From NCBI RefSeq assembly GCF_004114535.1, contig NZ_LBJC01000028.1, forward strand, positions 186,001 to 250,000: DNA of 64,000 bases. Direction: 5' to 3'. The notes below the pieces were generated by a model. It saw only the letters and a list, made by a program, of their open reading frames with translations. It had not been told where the DNA came from and made no database searches. This document shows, piece by piece, positions 1-10,100 of this stretch. How positions within the stretch are numbered: position 1 is the stretch's first letter; every line of letters starts with the position of its first letter. Both the position numbers and the translations under genes were made by a program. The stretch comes from Bradyrhizobium nanningense. GTDB lineage: Bacteria > Pseudomonadota > Alphaproteobacteria > Rhizobiales > Xanthobacteraceae.

Positions 1-1
1 C

Positions 2-2404
2 TATGACATCGAGGGCGATCCTTATTTCGAAGGCGGCCTCGAATATCTCCATGGCCTGTGGTTTCAGGATGGTGGCAACGGCGTCTTTAGAGATTTTTGG
101 GCCCATGATCGGGCGGCCGAGGGCGAATCTCTAAGGAAACTGATGACGTTCTTCGCCGACAGGCTCGAGGAGTACCCCGGCGCCCACATCTACCACTATG
201 CCGCGTATGAGATTTCGGCGCTTCGCCGCTTGACTTGCAGTCACGGCGTCGGTGAGGCTCTGCTTGATCAGATGCTGAGGGACCATCGTTTCGTCGATCT
301 CTACACCGTCGTCTCGGGCAGTCTCACTGCCTCGGAGTCCGCCTATTCACTGAAAAACCTCGAAGTGTTCTACATGGAGGCGCGGGCCGGCGAGGTGAAG
401 ACGGCCGGCGCAAGCGTTGTCGCCTATGAGAACTGGCGCGACAGCCAGGATCCGAAGATCCTGCGCGAGATTCGCGACTACAATAGGGACGATTGCATCT
501 CGACGCAGAAGCTGCGCGACTGGCTCGTGTCCAGCGTGAGGCCCGCAAACATGCAATGGGGCCCCCTGGGCGGGCCAAACGGCAAAGGCGACGGCAGACG
601 CAACTCCGTCCATGACGATGAAGCAGCGGTCGCGGCCCTGCGGAAGAAGCTCGTCCCCATTCGCGATCGATATGGGGAAGCTATCGCCGATCTGCTGTTC
701 GATCTCAGCCGCTTCCACCCCCGTGAAAAGAAGCCAGCCTGGTGGGCCATCTTCGACAAGATGAGCAAAGATGTTGACCATCTGATCGAGGACGCGGAAT
801 GCCTGGGCGGACTGGTTGCCAAAACACGGACCATCGACGCGGGCCGTTCCTGGGAGCGCACCTATGACTTTCCCGATCAGGAGAGCAAGCTCAAGCCGGG
901 CGACTGCCACATCGAGGTGGATGGGCTGCCTGCCTCAGTCAATCTGATCAACCTCGATCACGCCCGCCGCACGGCTACGGTTCGGTTCTCTCAATCGCGC
1001 TTCCGCGAGGCGCCGAAATTCATCTCACTGCTGCCGGGACGTCCCCTCGACACGGATGCGATCGAGGGCGCAATCGAACGCGGGGTTGACTCTTTCATTC
1101 GCGGCGATGGGCGCTACCCGGCCATCCGCGATTTCATCACCCGATCCTCGCCCCGGTTTACGAACGCGCGCCGTCTAAAAGCTGTCGTAGATGCAGGCAA
1201 GATGTTTGTGACGGAGGTCGTTTCGGCGGTCGCGGAGCTGGATTGCAGCGTGCTGCCAATCCAGGGCCCCCCAGGAACGGGCAAGACCTATGTCAGTTCA
1301 TGCGCGATCCTCGAACTCGTGCGCCGCGGCAAGCGCATCGCCGTCGCATCGCACAGCCACAATGCGATCGACAATCTCCTCTATGCAGTTCTGGATCGCG
1401 CAGCCGAGACCGGCACGACGGTCAGCATGGCCAAAAAGGGCGGCGGCGATTTCGACGCCAGGTACGGTGACCTGATCCACCAAACAGAAAGAAATGAGGA
1501 TGCGCGGCTATTGTCAGCGTCGGTCGTGGGCGGCACGGCTTGGCTCTTTTCTCGAGTCGATTTTGAGGCTAGCTTCGACTACCTGTTTGTAGACGAGGCC
1601 GGACAGGTCTCGATCGCAAACACCGTGGCGATGGCGACCTGTGCGAAGAACGTCGTGCTGGTCGGTGATCCGATGCAGCTGTCGCAGCCGATCCAAGGTG
1701 CGCATCCCGGGGAGAGTGGCCAGTCGGCGCTTGAATATCTCCTCTCCGGTCATAATACGGTTCCGGTGGATCGCGGGATTTTTCTGCCCACGTCACGCCG
1801 GATGCACCCGGACATTTGCCGCTTCATTTCGGATTTCGTCTACGAAGGGCGGTTGAATAGCGATGAGGGAGCTGCCCAGCAGTGCATCATCGGCGAGACT
1901 TATCCCCTGCGTACGGGAGCCCGTCTGATCGAGGTTCCGCACGCGGGAAACGCGCAGAGCTCGCACGAGGAAATCGCGGCGATTCGAATTGAACTGCAGC
2001 GCCTGCTGGCATGTAAGTTCCGCGACCGTGCTGGACACGAGAGGAGATTAAGCCTCGATGATGTTCTGATCGTCGCTCCCTATAATCTTCAGGTTAACGC
2101 GCTCAAGGCGGCCCTGCCATCGGGTGCGCGGGTCGGAACGATTGATAAATTTCAGGGCCAGGAGGCTCCGGTCTGCCTGATCTCGATGACCACATCGTCA
2201 GGCGACGAAATCCCACGAGGCGTAGACTTTCTCTTCAGCATCAACCGCATTAACGTCGCAATCTCACGGGCGCAGGCTCTCTCGTTGATATTTGCGAGCC
2301 CACGATTGCTTGAGGTGGCCTGCAATACTGTCGAGGACATGCGGCTGGTCAACAGTCTCTGCGCGCTGCGGGAGCTTGATAGCGAAACACGTGTCGTGCG
2401 TTGA
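2..2404 (+). CDS. RecB-like nuclease fused to UPF1-like DNA/RNA helicase (5' truncated by window)
   Basis: The reading frame is open from the first bases, so the gene begins outside the window; 800 residues are visible. The N-terminal part (YDIEGDP near residue 1, GLEYL, then HYAAYE near residue 60) resembles the DEDD-type nuclease-like domain of TM0106-family proteins. The C-terminal part is a superfamily-1 helicase of the DNA2/NAM7/UPF1 type: Walker A GPPGTGKT at residues 422-429, Walker B VDEAG around 530-534, and the late motifs DKFQGQE and INVAISRA. Such fusions are thought to unwind and degrade nucleic acid and are common in mobile or defence regions. The gene stands alone here, followed by gene fragments. 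The helicase assignment is firm; the biological role is inferred. Confidence 0.85.
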   Translation, partial: YDIEGDPYFEGGLEYLHGLWFQDGGNGVFRDFWAHDRAAEGESLRKLMTFFADRLEEYPGAHIYHYAAYEISALRRLTCSHGVGEALLDQMLRDHRFVDLYTVVSGSLTASESAYSLKNLEVFYMEARAGEVKTAGASVVAYENWRDSQDPKILREIRDYNRDDCISTQKLRDWLVSSVRPANMQWGPLGGPNGKGDGRRNSVHDDEAAVAALRKKLVPIRDRYGEAIADLLFDLSRFHPREKKPAWWAIFDKMSKDVDHLIEDAECLGGLVAKTRTIDAGRSWERTYDFPDQESKLKPGDCHIEVDGLPASVNLINLDHARRTATVRFSQSRFREAPKFISLLPGRPLDTDAIEGAIERGVDSFIRGDGRYPAIRDFITRSSPRFTNARRLKAVVDAGKMFVTEVVSAVAELDCSVLPIQGPPGTGKTYVSSCAILELVRRGKRIAVASHSHNAIDNLLYAVLDRAAETGTTVSMAKKGGGDFDARYGDLIHQTERNEDARLLSASVVGGTAWLFSRVDFEASFDYLFVDEAGQVSIANTVAMATCAKNVVLVGDPMQLSQPIQGAHPGESGQSALEYLLSGHNTVPVDRGIFLPTSRRMHPDICRFISDFVYEGRLNSDEGAAQQCIIGETYPLRTGARLIEVPHAGNAQSSHEEIAAIRIELQRLLACKFRDRAGHERRLSLDDVLIVAPYNLQVNALKAALPSGARVGTIDKFQGQEAPVCLISMTTSSGDEIPRGVDFLFSINRINVAISRAQALSLIFASPRLLEVACNTVEDMRLVNSLCALRELDSETRVVR

Positions 2405-2479
2405 TGTGGGGGATAAGAATCGCACGGTGGGCAGCAATACGTTGCTTGTCGCTTGCGCCCCTGCGTCGCAACGCCTTGG

Positions 2480-2670
2480 TTAAGGGGCCCCGCTGTTGCC
2501 CCTCCTCGAGCTTCAGCCTGGGCCAACACCCGTAGCATAACCGAGGTGCCGATCTCGGCGTCCGGCCTATCTTGAGGATTTCCATCCCTTCGGCCCGGAG
2601 GTCGCGTATGCGCGCTTCAACGGAAGCCTTGACTGGGCGCCGACCAAGTTTCACGCCGCGCTCCATACTG
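2480..2670 (-). pseudogene. Remnant of a serine recombinase (resolvase) C-terminal helix-turn-helix
   Basis: Read on the minus strand, this stretch encodes ERGVKLGRRP followed by EARIRDLRAEGM and ILKIGRT. That is the hinge and start of the DNA-binding domain typical of Tn3-type resolvases and related serine recombinases. The frame then shifts and continues as EIGTSVMLRVLAQAEARG, which completes the helix-turn-helix. No catalytic domain is present, so this is a frameshifted 3' fragment. It is evidence of a past mobile element at this site. The boundaries are approximate. Confidence 0.7.
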
Positions 2671-2713
2671 AAATCAAGTGATTTTCTACGCGGTCGGTGG
2701 GAGGAATTGCTCC

Positions 2714-3381
2714 ATGCTGACCCAGATCTATGAGATCTCAAGTACCGAAGAGGCGCGCGCCGTTTCGGAGATCGGTATCGACCATGTCGGGATTCTGGTG
2801 GGTGACGGCGAGTTTCCGCGCGAACAGCCGCTTCCGCGGGCCGCGGAAATCGTCGCGGCGATCGCGGCGCCTGCTAGATTTTCGGCGCTCTTTCTCACGG
2901 CGCGAGTGGCCTCGATCATCAATTGGGCGCGGGCGCTCAACCCGGCCATTATCAACCTCGGCGCAGCTTCGGAGCTACTCGCTCCGGATCAAGTGGCATC
3001 CATCAAGGCGGCGGTAACCGGACAGCATGATCATGAGCGTGCCGATCTATGGCGAGGAAAGTGTCGACATAGCTCGATCTTATGAGGGCGTTGCGGATTA
3101 CCTGCTGCTGGACAGCCACCGACAATCCGGCAAGCAGATAGGTGCTGGGAGTGACGCACGACTGGAACATCAGCAGGCGCATCGTCGAGGCGGTCGGCAC
3201 ATCGGTAATCCTCGCCGGAAGACTAGATGCTGACAATGTAGCGCAGGCGATCAATGTGGTCCGACCGGCAGGCGTGGACTCGAAGACGAAGACCGACAGA
3301 CAAGCCTCTCACGCAAAGGATCTTGAACGCGTGAAGCGGTTCTACGAGGCCGCGCGCGCTTCGGCGTATCCGCTCAGTTGA
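2714..3381 (+). pseudogene. Frameshifted TrpF-like (phosphoribosylanthranilate isomerase family) gene
   Basis: Three consecutive frames together read as one TIM-barrel protein of the TrpF family. The first part (from ATG 2714) has IGIDHVGILVGDGEFPRE. The second, shifted near 3020, has YGEESVDIARSY and DYLLLDSHR. The third, shifted near 3140, has LGVTHDWNISRRIVE, VILAGRLDADNV and the C-terminal GVDSKTKTD. The last motif and the TIM-barrel order match TrpF-like proteins, but two frameshifts make an intact product unlikely. It is not next to other tryptophan genes, so even the ancestral gene may not have been a true trpF. Sequencing error could mimic the shifts, but two within 120 bp plus the neighbouring resolvase fragment favour decay. 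Confidence 0.7.
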
Positions 3382-3415
3382 CGACAGTTCTCCTTCTCCG
3401 ACGCGCGTCATTATA

Positions 3416-4276
3416 TCACCGCGCGCGTATTGCCTCTTCGATCTTTTCGACAAGCTCCTTGATGGTGTTCGCCGTGTCCTGAACGAACCCCTTCGTGAAT
3501 ACGTCCAGTTCGCGCCCTTCCTTGTCGCGGCCGTTGCGATGGACGCAGTCGTGCCGCAGCCTGACAGCGTCGAGCAGCGCGCTTTTGTTCTTCGCCAGAT
3601 CGAGGATCCTGACTCCCAAGGCGAGGTGGTAGAGGACATCGACCTTCTGAAGGTTGTGATACAGTATTGACTTCAGGTATTCGCGGACCTTCCGATTGAT
3701 GAGCCCAGGGTCCTTGGCGATCTCAGGGAGCGTGAACTTCTCCTTGCTCAGGTCCCTGTCACCGTCGAGCAAACGCTCCAGCACCTTGGCGTCTGAGAAC
3801 ACCTCGTTGATCAGCGTATCGCCCAGGTAGGTCTCAAGTGCTGTCACCTGATGCGAGAATACCAGGCGGTTGACGAGAAAGCGGCCGTCCTCGGCGCCTT
3901 GACTGGCGAGCAAGCCAATGGTGCCTCGGTAGGACTCCAAAAATACCCAGAACGGGTCGTAGGGAGGTGCGGAGTCGAGCCATTCATCCGGCTCGGGCGG
4001 GCCGTGCTCAAGGCCGTAGTCGAAGTCATGCAGAAGTTCGTGCTGGCCGACGTCCGTCTCTCGCGCATTTTGGATGCCGACCGGGTATTCCCACAGGCTC
4101 CAAGTGAGGGTGCCCAGGTCGGCATGTTCGACCGAAGCTTCATAGCGAAACTCCGGCCCCATGCTCTGTTCATCGCCGCCGACCATGTCCCAGTCGAGGT
4201 CGTCGCTCCCAATTTCGTAGATCTCGCCGGTCTGGCTATGGCGGATGCGCGCGGTTCCGATGCAAAAGACTTCCAT
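3416..4276 (-). CDS. HEPN-motif protein of unknown function
   Basis: A 286-residue soluble protein. The N-terminal half is acidic and unrecognised. The C-terminal half is helical and contains RLRHDCVHRNGRD around residues 240-252. This R...H motif is typical of HEPN domains (RX4-6H), which form the active site of many RNases in toxin-antitoxin, abortive infection and other conflict systems. No nucleotidyltransferase (MNT) partner is visible next to it. It sits beside a DUF3800 gene in the same orientation with a 112-bp gap, in a region rich in defence-type genes. A ribonuclease role is inference from the motif only. Confidence 0.65.
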   Translation of the reverse strand: MEVFCIGTARIRHSQTGEIYEIGSDDLDWDMVGGDEQSMGPEFRYEASVEHADLGTLTWSLWEYPVGIQNARETDVGQHELLHDFDYGLEHGPPEPDEWLDSAPPYDPFWVFLESYRGTIGLLASQGAEDGRFLVNRLVFSHQVTALETYLGDTLINEVFSDAKVLERLLDGDRDLSKEKFTLPEIAKDPGLINRKVREYLKSILYHNLQKVDVLYHLALGVRILDLAKNKSALLDAVRLRHDCVHRNGRDKEGRELDVFTKGFVQDTANTIKELVEKIEEAIRAR

Positions 4277-4388
4277 TTTCCCTGTCCATCAGGCCAAAAA
4301 GCTCATTGAACTTTTACGCATCCGATGTATTTAGTTCGCAGGCATTGCCTGCAGGTCTTCCGTATGGGGGCCGCACCAGAGGTCGGGG

Positions 4389-5252
4389 TCACACCCGACC
4401 TTTGTTGTTTCTGGATGCCGTAACCAACTCAAAACAATAGGTTTTTACGCCCAGAATAGGGGCGTGCTCGATGGCGACCTGGCTGGTCACCAAGCGACCT
4501 GATTCGGCCAGACGGCGGTAGATGCCGAACTTCCGATCGTAGCTGCCTCGGGCGATGGCATACACGTACGTGTCGGCGATCTGCATCAACCGGTTCGACT
4601 TGTCCTTCCCCTCGATGTCCAAGAGAAGGTGCTGGAAGTCGGCCGCAGTCAGCGGCAGGTACTTCGCCGAATTCTGAGCATCGAACCCCATGCCGTTGCT
4701 CTTGATCCGGTGGAAGTAGCCTTCGATCATCGCGTTGGTCGCTGGGTCCGCCATCTCATAGAAGATCTTCAGGCGGTGGCCTTGTTGCTTGGCCAGCTTG
4801 GCCGCCCTCTCCACGACGATGTCGAAGGCGCTGCGGCACAGCAGCCACTTGGAATCGCCCTCCCGCTTTCCGTAGCCGCGCGCGACATAGCCGGGCCGGT
4901 CGATCACGCATGCCGTCCCGGCCACCGGAATGCTGGCCAGGAAGGTGCGATAGCTAGACCAGAACCTATCCCTATCGTTCCCTGAAAGTCTTCCGATCCA
5001 CGCGAATTTCTTTTTTTCCGACCTCATGTCGGTGAGATGCAGCGGGGCGGTGATCTGCGGCCACTGCTGCCTGAAGGCAGCGAGCGCAGACTTGACTGCA
5101 TCTTCGTCCGCCGCGCGCACCAGAATTCCGCCTATCGCGAACCAGTCGTTTCCATGTTTGGTCTGGACTGCGGCCCGGTCGGGATGACGCGGGCCGGTCT
5201 CATCGAGATAAAGGTGCAGCAACGGCTGCTTCGGGTTCGGTGCTGTCAGCAT
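4389..5252 (-). CDS. DUF3800 family protein
   Basis: The protein starts with LLHLYLDETG shortly after the chosen ATG at 5252. This is the conserved strand with an early Asp that defines DUF3800 proteins, whose fold is compared with RNase H-like nucleases. It then shows FAIGGILV, HLTDMRSEKKKF and a late VYAIARGSYD segment, matching the family layout at about 287 residues. An alternative ATG at 5318 adds 22 Arg/Cys-rich residues unlike the family, so I prefer 5252. DUF3800 genes are frequent in phage-defence islands and mobile elements; their biochemical activity is not settled. Downstream on the same strand is the HEPN-motif gene. Confidence 0.75.
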   Translation of the reverse strand: MLTAPNPKQPLLHLYLDETGPRHPDRAAVQTKHGNDWFAIGGILVRAADEDAVKSALAAFRQQWPQITAPLHLTDMRSEKKKFAWIGRLSGNDRDRFWSSYRTFLASIPVAGTACVIDRPGYVARGYGKREGDSKWLLCRSAFDIVVERAAKLAKQQGHRLKIFYEMADPATNAMIEGYFHRIKSNGMGFDAQNSAKYLPLTAADFQHLLLDIEGKDKSNRLMQIADTYVYAIARGSYDRKFGIYRRLAESGRLVTSQVAIEHAPILGVKTYCFELVTASRNNKGRV

Positions 5253-5538
5253 GCGGTCAGCGATACCATTGCTCCGGTTGCATTTCCAATGGCGGCACGA
5301 ACCCCTATCAGGTTGCATTCAAGGATTCGATAGAGGGGCAGACACTGAAGTAGATCATGCTCGATGATCCGGACCGCGCGGCGCCATTCCGGAAGGCCGA
5401 CGCATCCCTGGATAGCTGGGCCGAGGCGGTCGTCTCCATGAAGCCGGCGCGGCCCGGGACGTCAGATGCAGCGCTCTGGCTTTAGGACCATCACCGCCTG
5501 CGGTTCATGTCTGCCTAGGACGCCACCGGGATCGGAAA

Positions 5539-7188
5539 CTAACCGCTGGCTCCTTCATTTTTTTGCACACGCAGATCGATGACCTCGACGTCGATTCTTC
5601 CATCCCCCGTCAGTACAGCACCCGCCTGATCGACAAACAGGCGGTGATACTTTTCAACAAGCTCCTTCTGTCCTCTCCAACCACCGTCGCGCTGCTTGTC
5701 GGCAAGGGGCCGGTCGATAAGCGCATACTTCTTCGAAACATCAGCGGGCGCTATCGCCAACTGGCGAACTCGATCATCCGGTTCGATGTGCATCGCATCC
5801 ACGATGACCGATCGGCCGTTGCTGAGGACCTTCGCGCTGCGGACCCGAACCTCGTGGAATATGTCGGACTGCACACCAGGCACTTCGCCATCGGGACTCC
5901 GTTCCTTCCTAATTTCGTCCGAAGAGACTACCTCAATCCCCTGAGCGGCCGACCAGGTGGACTTCCCGGCTCCAGAAGGACCGACGGTGAGCGTCATGCT
6001 CTGCCCGCAACGCGGCCAGTTCCAGCCCGGGATGTCGAAGTCGACGTCCCCGATTGTTGCTTCGTAGTAGTCGGAGAACCGAAGAACATCATCCGGTTCC
6101 ATCAAGTCAAAGTGTGCTACCTGGTTGCGCGTGCGGCTCGCGAGGCCCAACAAATTGGCCTCATTCGGCGATAGAAGATCTTTCGTGAATTCCCTTAAGT
6201 CGTAGAACTCAAGCTTCCAGAGATTTGTCGTCGTTTTGGACCTCCCGTTGAACGTCCTGACGTACGGTTTCTCCGGAGACACCTGCTTCGCCAAAAAGTG
6301 CTGGTATCGCGCGATGAGTGATCTCAGAACGCGCTGAGTAAATGGCAGCAGAACGCTCGCCTGGGCGCTCCAGATGCGTCGACGAACGTGGTCTACGTAT
6401 CCGTATTGCAAGGCCGCTGCCGCGTGCGCAGCCGGTTCATCGTCCCAATAGTCGACCAGGCCGTTCTCCCAACATGGGAAAGCATAGCGCTTCTTTGCGG
6501 CGATCCTATCGAGCAGCGGAACCGGCGAGATCTGATCTGCAGCGTCCCACCTCACCATCTCTTCCAACATCTCGCGCGACCACGCCGCGACCTCGATAGC
6601 CGCCGCGTGCCCGACGCGCGAGGTCAACCCCTGCGCTGGGCGCGCGCCGATCGCGGCAGCGTAGCTCGCGCTGTCGTACCGATCGCATATCCCCATGGTC
6701 GAGATAAGGTTTGCGGGGCCGCAGAGTGCAGAGCGATCCTCCCTGGTCAGCTCCGTCGGCAACAGGACGATCACGACCGGTCCGACCACGGTCTCCTCCG
6801 CCGGTACCGCCATCAGCTGGCGCAAGAACAAGCTCCACCGCCGTAGTTGAGTCCGATCGAGACCGTCGACAATCAGGACCCTGTCGACAAGTTGCGGATG
6901 GACGGCGAAATCGGCCACCGTGCCGATCTCGACAGCCGAGACGTCCAGGAAACCCGCCAGCAGATGTGCGATCGGTTTAGATTGATCCTCCGGTGTCAAA
7001 TTGATCGACACGCTGTCGAGCGAAAGCTCGGTCCGGAGCCTACGCTCGATCGCTGCGGTCAAGCCGGATATTCTAGGATAGGGCGACGAAATGCAGACAA
7101 CCCGCTCCTTCCGGGAGACAGCCAGCGCGATCTTCCCGAGAACACTCGACGGACCGGCCTGCGACCACCACAACACCTCCCGTTCCAT
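5539..7188 (-). CDS. HEPN-like plus polynucleotide-kinase-like P-loop protein, last gene of the pPIWI-RE operon
   Basis: 549 residues starting only 4 bp after the stop of the giant pPIWI-RE gene, so almost certainly co-translated with it. The N-terminal ~120 residues look like an NTPase core without a Walker A motif (VLIVDGLDR at 104-112 resembles Walker B). The middle region ends in a helical block with SRTRNQVAH at 351-359, an R-x4-H motif typical of HEPN domains. The C-terminal domain has GPSGAGKST at 403-411, VVSSDEIRKE, VDAMHIEPDDR and IDRP. That is the layout of the AAA_33/polynucleotide-kinase-like family, which phosphorylates RNA or DNA 5' ends or other small targets. A nuclease plus end-processing kinase would fit an RNA-guided or RNA-degrading effector, but this is inference. 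Confidence 0.7.
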   Translation of the reverse strand: MEREVLWWSQAGPSSVLGKIALAVSRKERVVCISSPYPRISGLTAAIERRLRTELSLDSVSINLTPEDQSKPIAHLLAGFLDVSAVEIGTVADFAVHPQLVDRVLIVDGLDRTQLRRWSLFLRQLMAVPAEETVVGPVVIVLLPTELTREDRSALCGPANLISTMGICDRYDSASYAAAIGARPAQGLTSRVGHAAAIEVAAWSREMLEEMVRWDAADQISPVPLLDRIAAKKRYAFPCWENGLVDYWDDEPAAHAAAALQYGYVDHVRRRIWSAQASVLLPFTQRVLRSLIARYQHFLAKQVSPEKPYVRTFNGRSKTTTNLWKLEFYDLREFTKDLLSPNEANLLGLASRTRNQVAHFDLMEPDDVLRFSDYYEATIGDVDFDIPGWNWPRCGQSMTLTVGPSGAGKSTWSAAQGIEVVSSDEIRKERSPDGEVPGVQSDIFHEVRVRSAKVLSNGRSVIVDAMHIEPDDRVRQLAIAPADVSKKYALIDRPLADKQRDGGWRGQKELVEKYHRLFVDQAGAVLTGDGRIDVEVIDLRVQKNEGASG

Positions 7189-7192
7189 GGCC

Positions 7193-10100
7193 TCACTCCG
7201 ACCGGAGCAGAGCGGCGTGGACCAGCGGGTTCAGGTCGACCTTGTGAAGGCCGCGGTTGCCCGACTGATCCGGCGAGAACGAGATGATTCCGAGTACATC
7301 ACAATAGACCGCTAGGACTCCTGGGACGATCTTCCGGCCATCGGTTGTACAAAGATGTTGAAAATCCCTGTACGTGATCACCGATCCATCCGCGTACTGC
7401 GCAAGTTCGCGGAAAAATGAGACGAGTTCGGCAGGGATGCCCAGTCGGTCGTACAGCCCCGGCGAGCCCAGCACCGTCTGCTTTTCAACATCGATCAATA
7501 CGGAAGCTTGGCTGGGTTGATCTGATATGGCTCTGAGCAATGGACCGACAGTCTCCGACCACCCACCGGTGGCCTGGAGAATGCGATCCACTAGATCGCC
7601 AGATAGCTGAAGAGATTCCAGCCGGCCTCCTAGATACGAGCGCGTCACCGGACGAAGCCTGGCGAGCTTGATCTGCGGCTGGATGCGCTTCAGCAAGGCG
7701 GTGTCTTTAGACCAGGCGGACGCATGGATCTGGTCTCCGACAAACACAATCCTCACCTCGCCCTTCCGGACGCGCCCGAGCCGCTCCGCTTCGAGGATCC
7801 AGTCGGACCGCCAGTGGGTCTTTGAAGAAACCACCAGCACACGGGGCTTACCGGAACGCGACTGGCGCTTTGCGTCGTCGAAGAGGTCTTTCTTGGTTTC
7901 ATAGGTGCGCGGCTCGACCTCAACCAAGCCGTCTCTCGTCCGCTCGGCATCCATCAGAGCTGCCTCGACATACCGCACGCCGGCGTACTCGGTGCCGAAC
8001 ACCACACCGATGCCGTGCGCGCTCGTCGATATGGGCGAGCCGTCTGGCTTCACCCCCGCAGCGGGCGCGAAGGGAGAAAGTAGGTCTGCCTCCTGACCGT
8101 TGGTCAAAGGCGACAGATGGCCGTTGCTATCAACCGTGGAAAGCGGCTTCGCAAGAATTCGCCGGTTGTTCTTCGGATCAAAAATGCGATCCGGCCGCCG
8201 CTTAGTGCGGTACTGCTCGAGCTTCCTCGTCAAATCGGCTTCATCGTAAGCCATCAACTCGAGGAGGCTGCGGGATCGCAGAGCAAAGCCACCCGAATAC
8301 GTGTGCCGGGCGATCCCGAACCCCTCCATTTCTTCGAGCAAGTATTCGATTTCGATCGGCTCACTCCCACGGGGAAAGGCCGCCGGCCAGTATTCGGTCG
8401 CCCGCTCGGCCACTTCTGCTGGCGTCATGCCTTCAGCGGACATTCCAGAGCCATGGTCTACCAATTCGCGCGCAGCCAGGATGTAAGTGAGCAGTTCGTA
8501 GCGGCCTTCGATGGAGTTGATCGTCTTCTCGAACGTCGCGAACAATTTGCCCCTGACGTCTGCGGATTCGAGTGCTTGCTCAACCAGCGTGGTCGAAATC
8601 AGGTCTGGCAGTCGATTGGTCTGCTCGACTCGATCGTGGATGATCCTGAGAAGCTCCTCACAAAATACCTGGATGAGAACCGGATAGTAGTTCGTGAAGC
8701 TCAGGATACGCCATGCGTCCTCCCGCTTCTCGAACTCGAAGCCCATGGCGGCAAGTGGCCCACGAACCAAAAACTCGGCGTCGTCAACGTCTTCGTCGAG
8801 CAGCGGCCCGATCTTCAACGGATTGTTTGAAATGTGAACGAGCGGTGAGTTGTCCGTACGCGCGGCGCGCGAGACATTGTGTAGGCCAGCCAACACGAAT
8901 TTGAAGCGGTTTCCGGTATCTGCCATAAGCCGGAGCAGGGCGCGGATGCACCGAAAGTTCGTCTCACTCTCGGAGCGAACGAAATTGTCGGCTTCATCTA
9001 TCAGCAGGAGCAGTCGACGCCGTTCGTCCTCGTCTAGCCAAGTCGTAATCGTGGCGATGAACTCGTCCTCGCTCCTAACAGGCGCGGAAAAGATCGAGAT
9101 GCGGCGGGACATCTGTTCGAACGCATTCGACGCGTCCACCACGGAATCCACATCGACGTAGGCGAAGATGGCATTCGCAGGTGGCGTGGCATGAATCTGC
9201 CGCAGCAGTGCAGTCTTGCCGAGCCGCCGTCCACCGAAAACAATATGAGAGCCGAAGGAATGCTCGATGGCGCTCCTCTCCCAGGAGCGGCCCTTGAACA
9301 TTTCCGGAGGAACGGCCGACCGGTTGTAGTCCCGGTAGGGGTCGGCACCCGAATAGCCTTGGGCGATCTCGAGCACGGCCCTTCGATGGTCCGACTTGTC
9401 CGCGAGCGCAACCGTAACGAGAGCCTCGTCAACGACCAGCATCGATTTCCTGCGCCTGAACAGCTCTAGCCGCAGATTCTTGCGCCGTTCCTGGTTCAGC
9501 GCACCGAGGTAGATCAGAAGAACACCGCGAGGCGCAGCGCCCTCTGCCAAGTCCAGCAAAGCCGGCTGCGGCGTAGTTGAAGTAGCCACGCAGATCCGCC
9601 ATGCCCCCTGCGTAAGGCTGCCGAATTCCGGCAGCAGCAGTGACTTGAAATCGACGGAGGGCAGCTTGACCTTCGCGTCGAACACGTAGACCTGCTGTTT
9701 CACCTTCGTAAGCACCTCGTCGGCGTCAAGTTTCGTAACTTCGAAAAGTAACTGCGAGACGACGGTTTGGAGCGCTTCCCTCATTTGCGACCCGGAGGCC
9801 GCCTTGATATGGCGCTTTAGCGCAGGCAACAAACTGCGAGCGATGTTGGCCGCCTGCTGGCGCTGCTCGGGCTCTAGATGGCTGTAGTCGAGCGGGCCAT
9901 ACGCTCGCCCTTCGTCCATGGCTCTTGCCGCCTGCAGCAGGTCGACAGCCGAGAGTTGCTGCAGAGGGAGCAACCTATTGAACTCGGCCAGACGCACATT
10001 GAGAGTTCCGCTCGGAAGATTCTGGCGGCGCGGCGCTCCCGTCCGAAGCATGTTCAGCCAATCGGCCAGGGTGGTAAACTCTCGGCGCTCCAGCAGATTG

